Assembly (NCBI RefSeq): GCF_011764565.1
Contig: NZ_AP022871.1
Location: 6,014,320-6,078,319 of the forward strand
DNA: 64,000 nt
Direction: 5' to 3'
Source: Phytohabitans suffuscus
Lineage (GTDB): Bacteria; Actinomycetota; Actinomycetes; Mycobacteriales; Micromonosporaceae
Shown here: positions 43,613-52,900 of the stretch, in pieces
How positions within the stretch are numbered: position 1 is the stretch's first letter
Layout of the letters: each line of letters opens with the position of its first letter
Notes under the pieces: model-generated
What the model was told of the DNA's origin: nothing
The model's input: the letters and a program-made list of their open reading frames with translations, nothing else
Database searches by the model: none
Position numbers and translations under genes: made by a program

Positions 43613-43626
43613 CGGGAGCGCTTCCA
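43613..43626. promoter_or_regulatory. CebR-like operator CGGGAGCGCTTCCA
   Basis: Matches 12 of 14 bases of the streptomycete CebR box TGGGAGCGCTCCCA, the cellobiose-responsive LacI-family operator. It is 160 bp before the start of the sugar-binding-protein gene, directly after the glycosyltransferase stop. Confidence 0.6.
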
Positions 43627-43722
43627 GATCCACGGCCTGTCCAGCGACGACTACCCACCGCCACAGTGTCCCTACGGCCGATGCGCACAGTGACTGTCTG
43701 GTCAGGGGCACCCTCCCTCTAG

Positions 43723-43737
43723 AGGGCGAATCGCCCT
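43723..43737. promoter_or_regulatory. Inverted repeat AGGGCGA-A-TCGCCCT
   Basis: Perfect 7-bp arms 50 bp before the binding-protein start; a second possible regulatory site or leader hairpin of the ABC operon. Confidence 0.35.
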
Positions 43738-43786
43738 TTGTGATCAAGGCGTACGTTGTGTCGCACGTGAGGGAGGCTTCAGCGGC

Positions 43787-45051
43787 ATGTGGCAGGGACG
43801 GGTCGGTGTCCTGGCGCTGGTCGTCGTCGCCGTTCTCGCCGGCATACCGATGTGCGCCGCCGGCGGTGGCGGTGGCGGCAACCAGCTCGAGGTCTACTCC
43901 TGGTGGACCGGGCCCGGTGAGGAAGAGGGCCTGGCCGCGATGGCGCAGGAGTTCGAGTCGAAGAACGCGGGCATCACGTTCGTCAACGCGGCCGTCTCCG
44001 GCGGCGCCGGCTCCAACGCCAAGGCGATCCTCGCCAGCCGCCTGCTCGCCAACGACCCGCCCGACTCGTACCAGCGGCACGCCGGGCTGGAGCTCGAGGA
44101 CGACGTGCGCTCCGGCAAGGTGCAGGACCTGAGCGCGCTGTACGACCGCGAGGGGTGGCGCGACGTGCTGCCCAAGGGCCTGCTCGACAACCTGACGATC
44201 GACGGCCGGATCTACGCGGTACCGGTGAACATCCACCGCGCCAACCTGCTGTGGTACCGCCCGGCGGCGCTCGACGAGCTGGGGCTGGCCGGGCCGCCGA
44301 AGACGTGGGCCGAGTTCCTCGACCAGGCCGAGAGGATCAAGCAGGCCGGCCGCACGCCGCTCGCGATTGGTCCACAGTGGACGCAGAAGCACCTCTTCGA
44401 GACCGTGCTCCTGGGCGAGCTGGGCCCCGACCGGTACGAGCGGCTCTTCGCCGGCGCGCTGGGCTGGACCGCGCCGGAGGTGACGGCGGCGCTCGCCACG
44501 TACCAGCGGGTGCTCTCCCACTCCGACCTGCGCTCCGCCTCCGGCGACTGGCAGCCGCAGCTCGACCGCGTCATGCAGGGCACCGCCGTGTACGCGGTGA
44601 TGGGCGACTGGGTCTCCGGCTACCTCGAAGGGGCCAAGAAGCAGCGGTGGCAGCAGGGGTACGCGGCGGTCGCCTCGCCCGGCAGCGACGGCGTCTACTC
44701 GTTCCTGTCCGACGCGTTCACGCTCCCCACCGGCGCGCGCAACCCGGAGCTGGCGCTTAAGTGGCTCGTCGAGTGCGGCTCCACCGAGGGGCAGAACCTC
44801 TTCAACCCCGGAAGGGCTCGATCCCCGCCCGGGTCGACGTGGACGCCAGGCTCTACCCCGGGTACCTCGGGTGGGCGCTGGCGCAGTGGCGCGACCCGGG
44901 CACCCGGATCACCGGCTCGCTCACCCACGGCGTCGTGGCCAACAACGCGTACAACGCCGAGATCGACTCGGCCCTCGGCCTCTTCAACCAGGACGGCGAC
45001 CTGGGCGACCTGGCCGCCACGCTCGACCGAACCTACGAGGCGACCCGATGA
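43787..45051 (+). CDS. CUT1 sugar ABC transporter substrate-binding protein (frameshifted)
   Basis: Start ATG 43787 with GAGGGAGG upstream. Signal sequence VGVLALVVVAVLAGIPMC with an atypical lipobox; then LEVYSWWTGPGEEEGLAAMAQEFESKNAGITFVN and IYAVPVNIHRANLLWYRPAALDELGL identify a family 1 sugar-binding protein. The frame slips in CCCC 44806-44809 (FNPRKGSIPARVD restored with one C). Corrected length ~421. The stop overlaps the downstream permease region (ATGA). The 773-aa frame that continues into the permease is an artefact of this slip. Confidence 0.9.
44806..44809 (+). other. Apparent frameshift (missing C) in sugar-binding-protein gene
   Basis: EGQNLFNP (frame 2) continues as RKGSIPARVDVDARLYPGYL (frame 1). 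Confidence 0.8.
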
Positions 45052-45213
45052 GCGGCCCGCTCCGGCCGCCCGGCCAGAGCACCGGCCAGCCGGGCACCGA
45101 AGGCCCGCACGGCCTCGATCTCATCGGGACGACGCCGGCGCACCGGCCCCGGCACGCGCGAGCCGGCGTGGAGGGCGACTGGCTGCGCCAGCCGCCGGAG
45201 CCGGTGCGCCGTG

Positions 45214-45218
45214 CCCCC
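45214..45218 (+). other. Possible frameshift (missing C) at permease N-terminus
   Basis: Would join a coupled ATGA start at 45048 to the permease frame. Confidence 0.45.
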
Positions 45219-45220
45219 GC

Positions 45221-46108
45221 ATGCGCCGGGTGCCGGGCTGGCTCGCCGGGCTCGGCCTCATGTCACCGTCGCTGATCCTCGTCGGCGTCTTCGTCTACGG
45301 CTTCATCGGCTGGAACGTGCGCGTCTCGTTCACCAGCTGGCAGGGGCTCACACCGGTCTACGACTTCGTCGGGCTGGACAACTACACGGCACTGTGGAAC
45401 GACGCCCGCTGGCGCACCGACGCCCGCAACGTCCTGGTCTTCACGGCCGTGTTCGTGGCCGGCGCGCTCGCGCTCGGCTTCGTCATGGCGCTGCTGCTGG
45501 AGAAGGGCGCGCGGGGCGAGGCGTTCTACCGGGGCGTGTTCCTCTTCCCGATGGCCATCTCGTTCATCGCCACCGCGATCGTGTGGCGGTGGCTGCTGGA
45601 CAACGGCACCGGCGGCGACACGGCCGGGCTCAACCAGCTCTTCAGCGACCTCGGCCTCGGCTTCCTGCGCAGCGACTGGCACAAGTCCGACTCCTCCTGG
45701 GCGATCGCGGCGGTCGCCCTCCCCGCCGGCTGGGCGCTGTCCGGGTACGTGATGGCGCTCTTTCTCGCCGGCATGCGCGCGATCCCCGGCACGTTCCGCG
45801 AGTCGGCCCGGATCGACGGCGCCAGCGAGTGGCAGGTCCTCTGGTACGTGATGCGGCCGGCGCTGCGCCCGGTCACGTTCAGCGCGGTGCTCATCCTGAT
45901 CCACATCTCGCTGAAGACGTTCGACCTCATCTACGCGCTCGACCAGGGCAACCTGAAGATCGACACACCGTCGCTGTACATGTGGTTCACCACGTTCGAC
46001 GGGGGCTTCTACGACCGGGGCGCCACGATCGCGACGGTGCTGCTGGTCGGCGTCGCGCTGATCATCGGTCCGTACATCCGGCACTGGCTGCGGACGGAGC
46101 GGCGATGA
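45221..46108 (+). CDS. CUT1 sugar ABC transporter permease, MalF-type
   Basis: 295 residues if started at ATG 45221 (MRRVPGWLAGLGLMSPSLILVGVFVYGFIGWNVRVSF), with six membrane helices. The EAA loop, contact site for the ATPase, is seen as ESARIDGASEWQVLWYVMRPALRPV. A longer start at ATG 45048 overlaps the binding-protein stop as ATGA and gives a Pro-rich ~57-residue N-terminus (MSGPLRPPGQSTGQPG) that joins if one C is added to CCCCC at 45214-45218. Which is right cannot be settled here. The operon has no ATPase gene; a shared MsiK-type ATPase is typical in actinomycetes. Confidence 0.88.
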   Translation: MRRVPGWLAGLGLMSPSLILVGVFVYGFIGWNVRVSFTSWQGLTPVYDFVGLDNYTALWNDARWRTDARNVLVFTAVFVAGALALGFVMALLLEKGARGEAFYRGVFLFPMAISFIATAIVWRWLLDNGTGGDTAGLNQLFSDLGLGFLRSDWHKSDSSWAIAAVALPAGWALSGYVMALFLAGMRAIPGTFRESARIDGASEWQVLWYVMRPALRPVTFSAVLILIHISLKTFDLIYALDQGNLKIDTPSLYMWFTTFDGGFYDRGATIATVLLVGVALIIGPYIRHWLRTERR

Positions 46109-47051
46109 CGGTACGCGGCACCGCCGGCATCCCAACCCCCGCTCGGACCGGGATCCCGCGGCCGGTGCACCAGCCCGCACCCACCCCGCCCGGCGCGGCC
46201 CTGCGGTCGCGGCGGGCCGCGGGCTGGCTCACCGTCCTGCGGTACGCGGGGCTGTGGCTGCTCGTCGCGTTCTTCCTCATGCCCGTGTACGTGCTGCTGG
46301 TCACCGCCTTCAAGGACCCGGCCGACGTCACGGTCACCGGCATCTTCTCGCTGCCGAGCAGCTTCTCGCTGGCCAACTTCACCGACGTGTGGCCCAAGCT
46401 CGCCAACAGCTTCCGCAACAGCCTGAGCCTCTCCATCCCGGCGAGCCTGATCTCGTCGCTGCTCGGCGGCGCCAACGGGTTCGTGCTGGCCAAGGTGCGC
46501 TTCCGGTACGCCAACGTGGTCTTCCCGCTGATCCTGTTCGGCATCTTCGTGCCGTACCAGGCCATCGTCATCCCGCTCGCCCAGACGATGACCGACCTGG
46601 GCCTGCGCGGCGGCGCCGACCGGACCGGCGGCCTGGCCGGCCTCACCCTGATCCACATCATCTACGGCCTGCCGATCACCACGCTCATCTTCCGCAACTA
46701 CTTCGTCGGCCTGCCCGACTCCCTGATGGAGTCAGCGCGCCTCGACGGCGCCGGCGTCCTGCAGACCTTCCTCGACGTCGCCGTCCCCTGGCCCGCCCGG
46801 CGTTCGCCGTCTCGATCATCTGGCAGTTCACCGCGTCCTGGAACGACTTCATGTTCGGCGCGATGATGACCAGCCGCGAGTCCTGGCCGATCACCGTCGC
46901 CCTCAACAACGTCGCGGGCGGCCAGTCGGTTCCGTTCGGCGAGGCGATGGCCGGCGCGCTGCTGGCCAGCCTGCCCACGCTCGCCATCTACCTGCTGCTG
47001 GGCCGCTTCTTCCTGCGCGGCGTCCTGGCCGGCACCCTCCGCGACGCCTGA
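46105..47051 (+). CDS. CUT1 sugar ABC transporter permease, MalG-type (frameshifted)
   Basis: ATG 46105 overlaps the upstream stop (ATGA). Six helices: WLLVAFFLMPVYVLLVTAF, then NSLSLSIPASLISSLLGGANGFVLAKV, FPLILFGIFVPYQAIVIPL, and so on. EAA loop is ESARLDGAGVLQTFLDVAVP. The frame slips in CCCC 46785-46788 directly inside this loop; one C restores LARPAFAVSIIWQFTASWNDF to the end (FFLRGVLAGTLRDA). Corrected length ~315. Completes the importer with the preceding two genes. Confidence 0.9.
46785..46788 (+). other. Apparent frameshift (missing C) in MalG-type permease
   Basis: VAVP in frame 1 continues as LARPAFAVSIIW in frame 3. Confidence 0.8.
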
Positions 47052-47107
47052 GGACCTTCCGCGGTCGAGGTGTTTGCGGTCCGGCGTTCAACCCCGGATC
47101 TGGATGT

Positions 47108-47166
47108 GAGCTACCGCGATGTCCGCGGTGGTCCGGACCGCTGCTCCCGCGGCCTCACCCTCCGCG
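47108..47166 (+). repeat. Intergenic repeat box A, copy 8
   Basis: GAGCTACCGCGATGTCCGCG ... CCTCACCCTCCGCGA, 57 bp after the MalG-type stop. Confidence 0.9.
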
Positions 47167-47199
47167 AGGCGTTCGGGGTCGCGCGTGCGGCGGTGCCGC

Positions 47200-47490
47200 C
47201 GCCGAAATCGCTTGCTTTGTCGTCATTGGTCAGCTGATGGTGGACGGCGGTCGCCTCTGTGGGGCGGCTCGCGTCCACGATCAGCCGGAACCGCGAATTC
47301 GCCGCCGCCGCCATCCTGCCCTCGAACGCGGGGCTCCCGGCAACGGATCGTGGTATGAAACTGCCCCAGAGGGGCGGATCCGTACCACGATCCACCGAAA
47401 CCGACGCCCAGCCTCGAAATCGGGCGGACAGACCGGCGGAAGCACAGTGGTCACTGTGGACAGACTCGAACCCTGACCCCGGAAGGTCTC
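47200..47490 (-). repeat. Repeat modules F and D-B-E, inverted, copy 4
   Basis: F block (GGCGGCTCGCGTCCACGATC then AGCCGGAACC), E' remnant, palindrome B 47345-47393, ACCGAAACCGACGCCCAG as in copy 3, then GGTCACTGTGGACAGAC and D' (CCCTGACCCCGGAAGGTC). Confidence 0.8.
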
Positions 47491-47963
47491 CAGCGAGCTC
47501 ACGCTGAGTCCGGGCGAACGATCACCGCACTGACCGCCCCCTTTTCCCGTGATCGACGCTTCGGGATCGACCCCAAGACGCGGAACTCCATTGACGCCTC
47601 TCGCTGTCTCCGGGCCCGTCCGCGACAGACCGTTCGTCCCGCGAGGGCTCGGGTCATGCCGCTGTCCCGGGGGTGTCTCCTTGATCGGCGCGGGTTGGAG
47701 CGTGCCGCGCGGTGTCCGTGGCGAGTAGTTGCCCCTCCGGGACTCTGCTGGCGAGTTCGAGGATCGCTGTGACCTGCGGAAACGTGGCCGGGAGTATCGC
47801 TGATACGCGCGTCTCCGGCCACCGGGCCGCGCCGCCGTGTCTCTCCAGGGAGCCCTCAAGGTTTGTCCACAATGGTCTGTGCGGCTGGTTGCTTTCTGAC
47901 GGTCTGTCCGCTGGGTGCGGGGTCCGAGACCACGGCTCGTGGTCCGCGCGCACGGACTTTCAG

Positions 47964-48014
47964 CGGATCGTGGTACGGATCCGCCCCTCTGGGGGCTGTT
48001 TCATACCACGATCC
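47964..48014 (+). repeat. Palindrome B, solitary copy 5
   Basis: GGATCGTGGTACGGATCCGC ... TTTCATACCACGATCC without recognisable E beside it; GGTCTGTCCGCTGGGTGCGG upstream may be a D remnant. Confidence 0.85.
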
Positions 48015-48513
48015 GCTGGCACTGTGCTGTCGGTCGTGGGTCTGACGTGACCGGCGACGCCCGGCCGAACCCGTTCCGGGATCGAGGCCCACGGGGCCTT
48101 GGTCGACATCGATGCCACGATCCGCGCCTCGGGCCGATCCCAGAGCCTCGACCACGGGAAAGGGGTGGTCGGTGCGGTGACCGTTCACCCGGAATCAGCG
48201 GGCAAACGACCACCAGACGGACATTGAGGCAGGTCAAGGGCCTGCCTCAAATTGGCCAGCAGAGTCCTCCGGGGGCGACGGTTCGCCGCGGACGGTCCGG
48301 GCTGCCGCCGATCGAGGGATCCGAGGCCGGGCGGCGCTGGCACGACCTGGTCGAGGCGGCGCTGCCGGCGGACGTGCCGTAGGACCGGCGAGCGGACAAG
48401 TCGGCGGAAAGCGCTGCCCGTAGGGGGCCTTGTCGGGGCGAACACGGATGTTCGGGCATAGATCAGCTTCGTAGGGTGCACATAGGACAGGTGAGCCCGA
48501 CGAAGGGGAGAGC

Positions 48514-49680
48514 ATGCGTATCCATCTGGCCCGGGCGGCGGTCTCGGCGGCACTGGCCGCCGTGCTGGTCGCCGTGCCGGTCGGCGGTGCCGCCGCGGGG
48601 CGGTGCCGGGCGGTGGTGACGACCGGCGGCTGCTGCGGGAGGCGGCCGGCGACCTGACCGCGCTGGGGGTCACCGGCGTGCAGGGGATCGCCGCCGACGG
48701 GCGTCGTACGAGCACGGCGCGCTCCGGTGTGGCCGACATCCGCACCGGGGCGCCCGTGCCCCGCGACGGCTACTTCCGGATGGGCAGCAACACGAAGACG
48801 TTCGCCGCGGTGGTCGTGCTCCAGCTCGTGGCGGAGGGGCGGCTGTCGCTGTCGGACAGTGTGGAGCGCTGGCTGCCCGGCGTGGTGGCGGGCAACGGCA
48901 ACGACGGGCGGCGGGTGACCGTCCGGCAGCTGCTGCAGCACACCAGCGGGATCTACAACTACACGAACGACCTGCCCGGGCTGGCCTCGCCGGAGGCGTA
49001 CCTGGAGCACCGCTTCGAGCACCTCGACCCGGAGGAGCTCGTCGCGATCGCGATGAAGCACGAGCCGGTCTTCGCACCCGGCACGAGCTGGGACTACTCC
49101 AACACCAACTACATCCTGGCCGGGATGGTGATCGAGAAGATCACCGGCAAGCGGTGGGGCACGGTGGTGCGGGAGCGGATCACCCGGCCGCTCGGGCTGT
49201 CGCACACGTACTCGCCGGGTGACGTGCCCACGCTGCCCCGCCCGCACGCCCGGGCTACCAGCAGTTCGAGCCCGGCGGACCGCTGCTGGACACCACGCTG
49301 CTCAACCTGAGCTGGGGCTGGGTCGCCGGTGACCTGGTCACCACCCCGGTGACCTGGTGCGCTTCTGGCAGGCGCTCCAGAGTGGACGCCTGCTGCGACC
49401 GGCGCAGCTGGCCGAGATGCACCGTACGGTGCTGGCGGTGACGTTCCAGGACGTCTTCCCGGGCACCCGGTACGGCCTCGGGATCATGTGGACGCCGACG
49501 AGCTGCGGCGGCTACTGGAGCCACGGCGGCGACGTGCCCGGCACCAGCACCGTCAACGGCGTGACCAGCGACGGGAGCCGCGCCGTGGTCCTGGCCGTCA
49601 GCACCCGGCTGGCCGGCGAGGAGGAGGCCCTCGCGGTGTACCGCCGGGCGGACGGCGCGGTGGCCGACATCCTCTGTTGA
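48514..49680 (+). CDS. Secreted serine hydrolase, class C beta-lactamase/DD-peptidase fold (three frameshifts)
   Basis: ATG 48514 with AAGGGGAGAGC upstream; signal peptide IHLARAAVSAALAAVLVAVPVGGAAA. Active-site motifs: SxxK as GSNTKTF, YxN as YSNTNY, HxG as HGGDVPG. The coding frame changes three times, each by one missing base: GGGG 48597-48600, CCC 49249-49251 and CCCCGG 49344-49349. Corrected length ~389. The family includes D-alanyl-D-alanine carboxypeptidases and esterases; this one is monocistronic with a strong terminator. Three lesions could mean a pseudogene, but the same lesion type throughout the window argues for sequence error. Confidence 0.82.
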
Positions 49681-49696
49681 CCGCCGCGAAACACCG

Positions 49697-49741
49697 CAGC
49701 CCGGCCGTGACGACGAGCGATTCGTCCGAACGGTCGGGCTG
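49697..49741 (+). terminator. Terminator with nested hairpin after serine hydrolase
   Basis: Outer 12-bp stem CAGCCCGGCCGT / ACGGTCGGGCTG (one G-T pair) encloses an inner GACGA / TCGTC stem. Confidence 0.65.
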
Positions 49742-49780
49742 TGTTACCTGAACGTGACTTGCCATCGACGGGGCCCGTTG

Positions 49781-49798
49781 GGCTTAATTCGTTAAGCC
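49781..49798. promoter_or_regulatory. 18-bp palindrome GGCTTAATTCGTTAAGCC
   Basis: Perfect 7-bp arms around TTCG, followed by AT-rich CATATAACAAATT, about 120 bp before the giant ThuA gene. Position and AT content suggest promoter plus operator. Confidence 0.5.
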
Positions 49799-49919
49799 AT
49801 ATAACAAATTGCGGCGGCGGCCTCGGCGGGCCGGCGTCGTGCCCCACCCCACACGCACCGGTCTTCGGCGAGCCGATGCGAGATTCCCCGCTGTTCCCAT
49901 CCAGCGAAGGAGCTCCTTC

Positions 49920-52900
49920 GTGCCAGCAGTTCGCCGAAGCCGTGGCATCCGCGGCTCTGCCAGACGCACCGTGTTCATAGCCGCAACCACCGTCCTCGCC
50001 GCCGCGTCCGCGCTGGTCGCGGGGGCGCCGCCGGCCCAGGCCGCACCGATCGCGCAAGCCCCCGCGCAGGCGGCGGCCGCCGATCCGTTCTCCATCCTGG
50101 TCTTCTCCAAGACGGCCGGCTTCCGGCACGACTCGATCCCGGCGGGCATCGCCGCGATCCAGCAGCTCGGAGCCGACAACGGGTTCACTGTGGACGCCAC
50201 CGAGGACGCGGGCGCGTTCACCGACGCCAACCTCGGCAAGTACGCGGCGGTGGTCTGGCTCTCGACCACCGGCGACGTCCTGGACGCCGACCAGCAGGCC
50301 GCCTTCGAGCGGTACATCCGCGGTGGCGGCGGCTACGCCGGCATCCACGCCGCCTCCGACACCGAGTACAACTGGGCCTGGTACGGGGACCTGGTCGGCG
50401 CGTACTTCGCCTCCCACCCGGCCAACCAGACCGCGACCATCAAGGTCGAGGACCCGGCGCACCCGTCCACCGCGTCGCTGCCGGCCAAGTGGACCCGCTT
50501 CGACGAGTGGTACAACTTCCAGACCAACCCGCGCGCCGACGTGCACGTGCTGGCCAGCCTGGACGAGCGCACCTACACGCCCGGCGCGGGCGCGATGGGC
50601 GCCGACCACCCGACCGCGTGGTGCCAGGACTTCGACGGCGGCCGCTCCTGGTACACGGGCAGCGGCCACACGAACGAGTCGTACGCGGAGCCGAACTTCC
50701 TGGCGCACCTGCTCGGCGGCATCCAGACCGCCGCGGGCGTGGTCGACGCGGACTGCGCCGCCTCGAAGACCAGCAGTTTCGAGAAGGTTACGCTGGACAG
50801 CAACACGCAGAACCCGATGGAGCTGGACATCGCGCCGGACGGCCGGGTCTTCTACATCGAGCGCGACGGCCGGGTGCAGATCGTCAAGCCGGACACCGGC
50901 ACCACCGTCACCGCCGTCGACCTCGACGTCTTCACCGGCAACGAGGACGGCCTCATCGGCATCCGGCTCGACCCGGACTTCGCCACCAACGGCTGGGTGT
51001 ACCTCTACTACGCGCCCAACGACGGGATCGCCCGCAACCGGGTGGCCCGCTTCACGGCGCAGGGCGACTCGATCGCGCTGAGCAGCGAGAAGGTCGTGCT
51101 CGACGTGACCACCCAGCGCAACACCTGCTGCCACGCGGGCGGCAGCATGGTCTTCGACAGCGCCGGCAACCTCTACCTGGCCACGGGTGACAACACCAAC
51201 CCGTTCGAGTCGAACTCCTTCACCCCGATCGACGAGCGGCCGGGCCGCCAGGACTTCGACGCGCAGCGCACCTCCGGCAACACCAACGACCTGCGCGGCA
51301 AGGTGCTGCGGATCCACCCGGAGGACGACGGGACGTACACGATCCCGGAGGGCAACCTCTTCCCGCAGGGCACCGCGCAGACCCGGCCGGAGATCTACGC
51401 GATGGGCTTCCGGAACCCGTTCCGGATCGGCATCGACCCGCGGACCGACACGCTGTACGTGGCGGACTACGGGCCCGACGCCGGCGCGGCCAACCCGGAC
51501 CGCGGCCCCGAGGGCACGGTGGAGTGGAACGTCGTCACGCCCGGCAACTACGGCTGGCCGTACTGTCACGGCGCGAACTACGCGTACAACGACTACACGT
51601 TCCCGTCCGGCCCGAGCGGACCGAAGTTCGACTGCGCGGCGCCGGTCAACAACTCGCCGAACAACACCGGCCTGACCAACCTGCCGCCGGCGATCTCCGC
51701 GACCATCGACTACGACTACAGCGGCAACCCGCTCTTCCCCGAGATCGGGGGCGGCGGCGCGCCGATGGGCGGCCCGCTGTACCGGTACGACGCGGCGCTC
51801 AACTCGGACCGCAAGTGGCCGGCGTACTTCGACGGCAAGGCGCTGTTCGGCGAGTGGAACCAGAACAAGATGTACACGTTCCAGCTCGACGACGACGCCA
51901 AGACGCTCGTGGACATCAACCAGCTGCTGACCGGCATGACGTTCCTGCGGCCGATGGACTTCGAGTTCGGCCCGGACGGCGCGCTCTACATGATCGAGTG
52001 GGGCACCGGCTTCGGCGGCAACAACGACAACTCCGGCGTCTACCGGATCGACTACATCGCGGCCGACCGGGCCCCGATCGCGGTCGCCTCGGCCGAGCCG
52101 ACGAGTGGCCAGCCGCCGCTGACCGTGCAGTTCTCCAGCGAGGGTTCGCGTGACCCGGACGGCGGCGCGCTCACGTACGCGTGGACGTTCGGCGACGGCG
52201 GCACCTCGGACCAGGCGAACCCGTCGCACCAGTACACGGCGGCCGGCAACTACACCGCGCAGCTGACCGTCACCAACCCCAAGGGCCGTACGGCCGTCGC
52301 GAACGTGCCGGTCACCGTCGGCAACACCGCGCCGACCGTGACCATCGAGTTCCCGCCGCAGGGCGGCTTCTTCGACTGGGGCGACCAGGTCAGGTACACG
52401 GTCAACGTGACCGACCCCGAGGACGGCACGATCGACTGCGACAAGGTGACGCTGCAGTACTACCTCGGACACGACGAGCACGCCCACCCGCTGCAGTCGT
52501 ACACCGGCTGTGAGGGGTCCGTGCAGACCTCGCTCGCCTCCGGGCACGGCGCGGACGCCAACGTGTTCGCGGTCTTCGAGGCCTCGTACACCGACGAGGG
52601 CGGCGCCGGCGGGGCCAACCCGCTGACCGGCCGGTCGATCGAGCAGCTCCAGCCGAAGCGCAAGCAGGCCGAGTACTTCGCGCAGACCGGCAAGGCGCCG
52701 GACGGCCTGGGCACCGGCGACCCCGGCGTGGTGCGGGAGACCACCGGCGACACCGCGGGCGGCTTCCAGAACATCGGGTTCATCGAGGACGGTGACTGGT
52801 GGACGTTCGACCCCACCAACCTCACCGGCATCGACACCCTGCGCTTCCGGGTCGCCTCCGGCGGCAACGGCGGCACGATCCAGGTGCGCACCGGCGCGGT

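Larger units (their letters stand above)
47052..48513. other. Largest gene-free gap, repeat modules at both ends
   Basis: Box A (47108), E', F, B', D' to about 47490, then about 470 bp without recognised features (47491-47963), palindrome B (47964-48014), about 200 bp nothing, a 10-bp-arm hairpin TTGAGGCAGG / CCTGCCTCAA (48224-48250), and the leader of the serine hydrolase. No ORF here has recognisable protein character. Confidence 0.7.

Noticed and set aside
43787..46108. A fused sugar-binding protein-permease of 773 aa
   Set aside because: The fusion arises because the slipped frame after 44809 happens to stay open into the permease frame; homology shows two separate proteins with an ATGA junction.
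47654..47953. Minus-strand ORF in the 47-48 kb gap
   Set aside because: One stretch (ATFPQVTAILELASRVPEGQL) looks protein-like, but flanking parts are low-complexity, overlap repeat material and lack start signals; possibly a decayed gene fragment.
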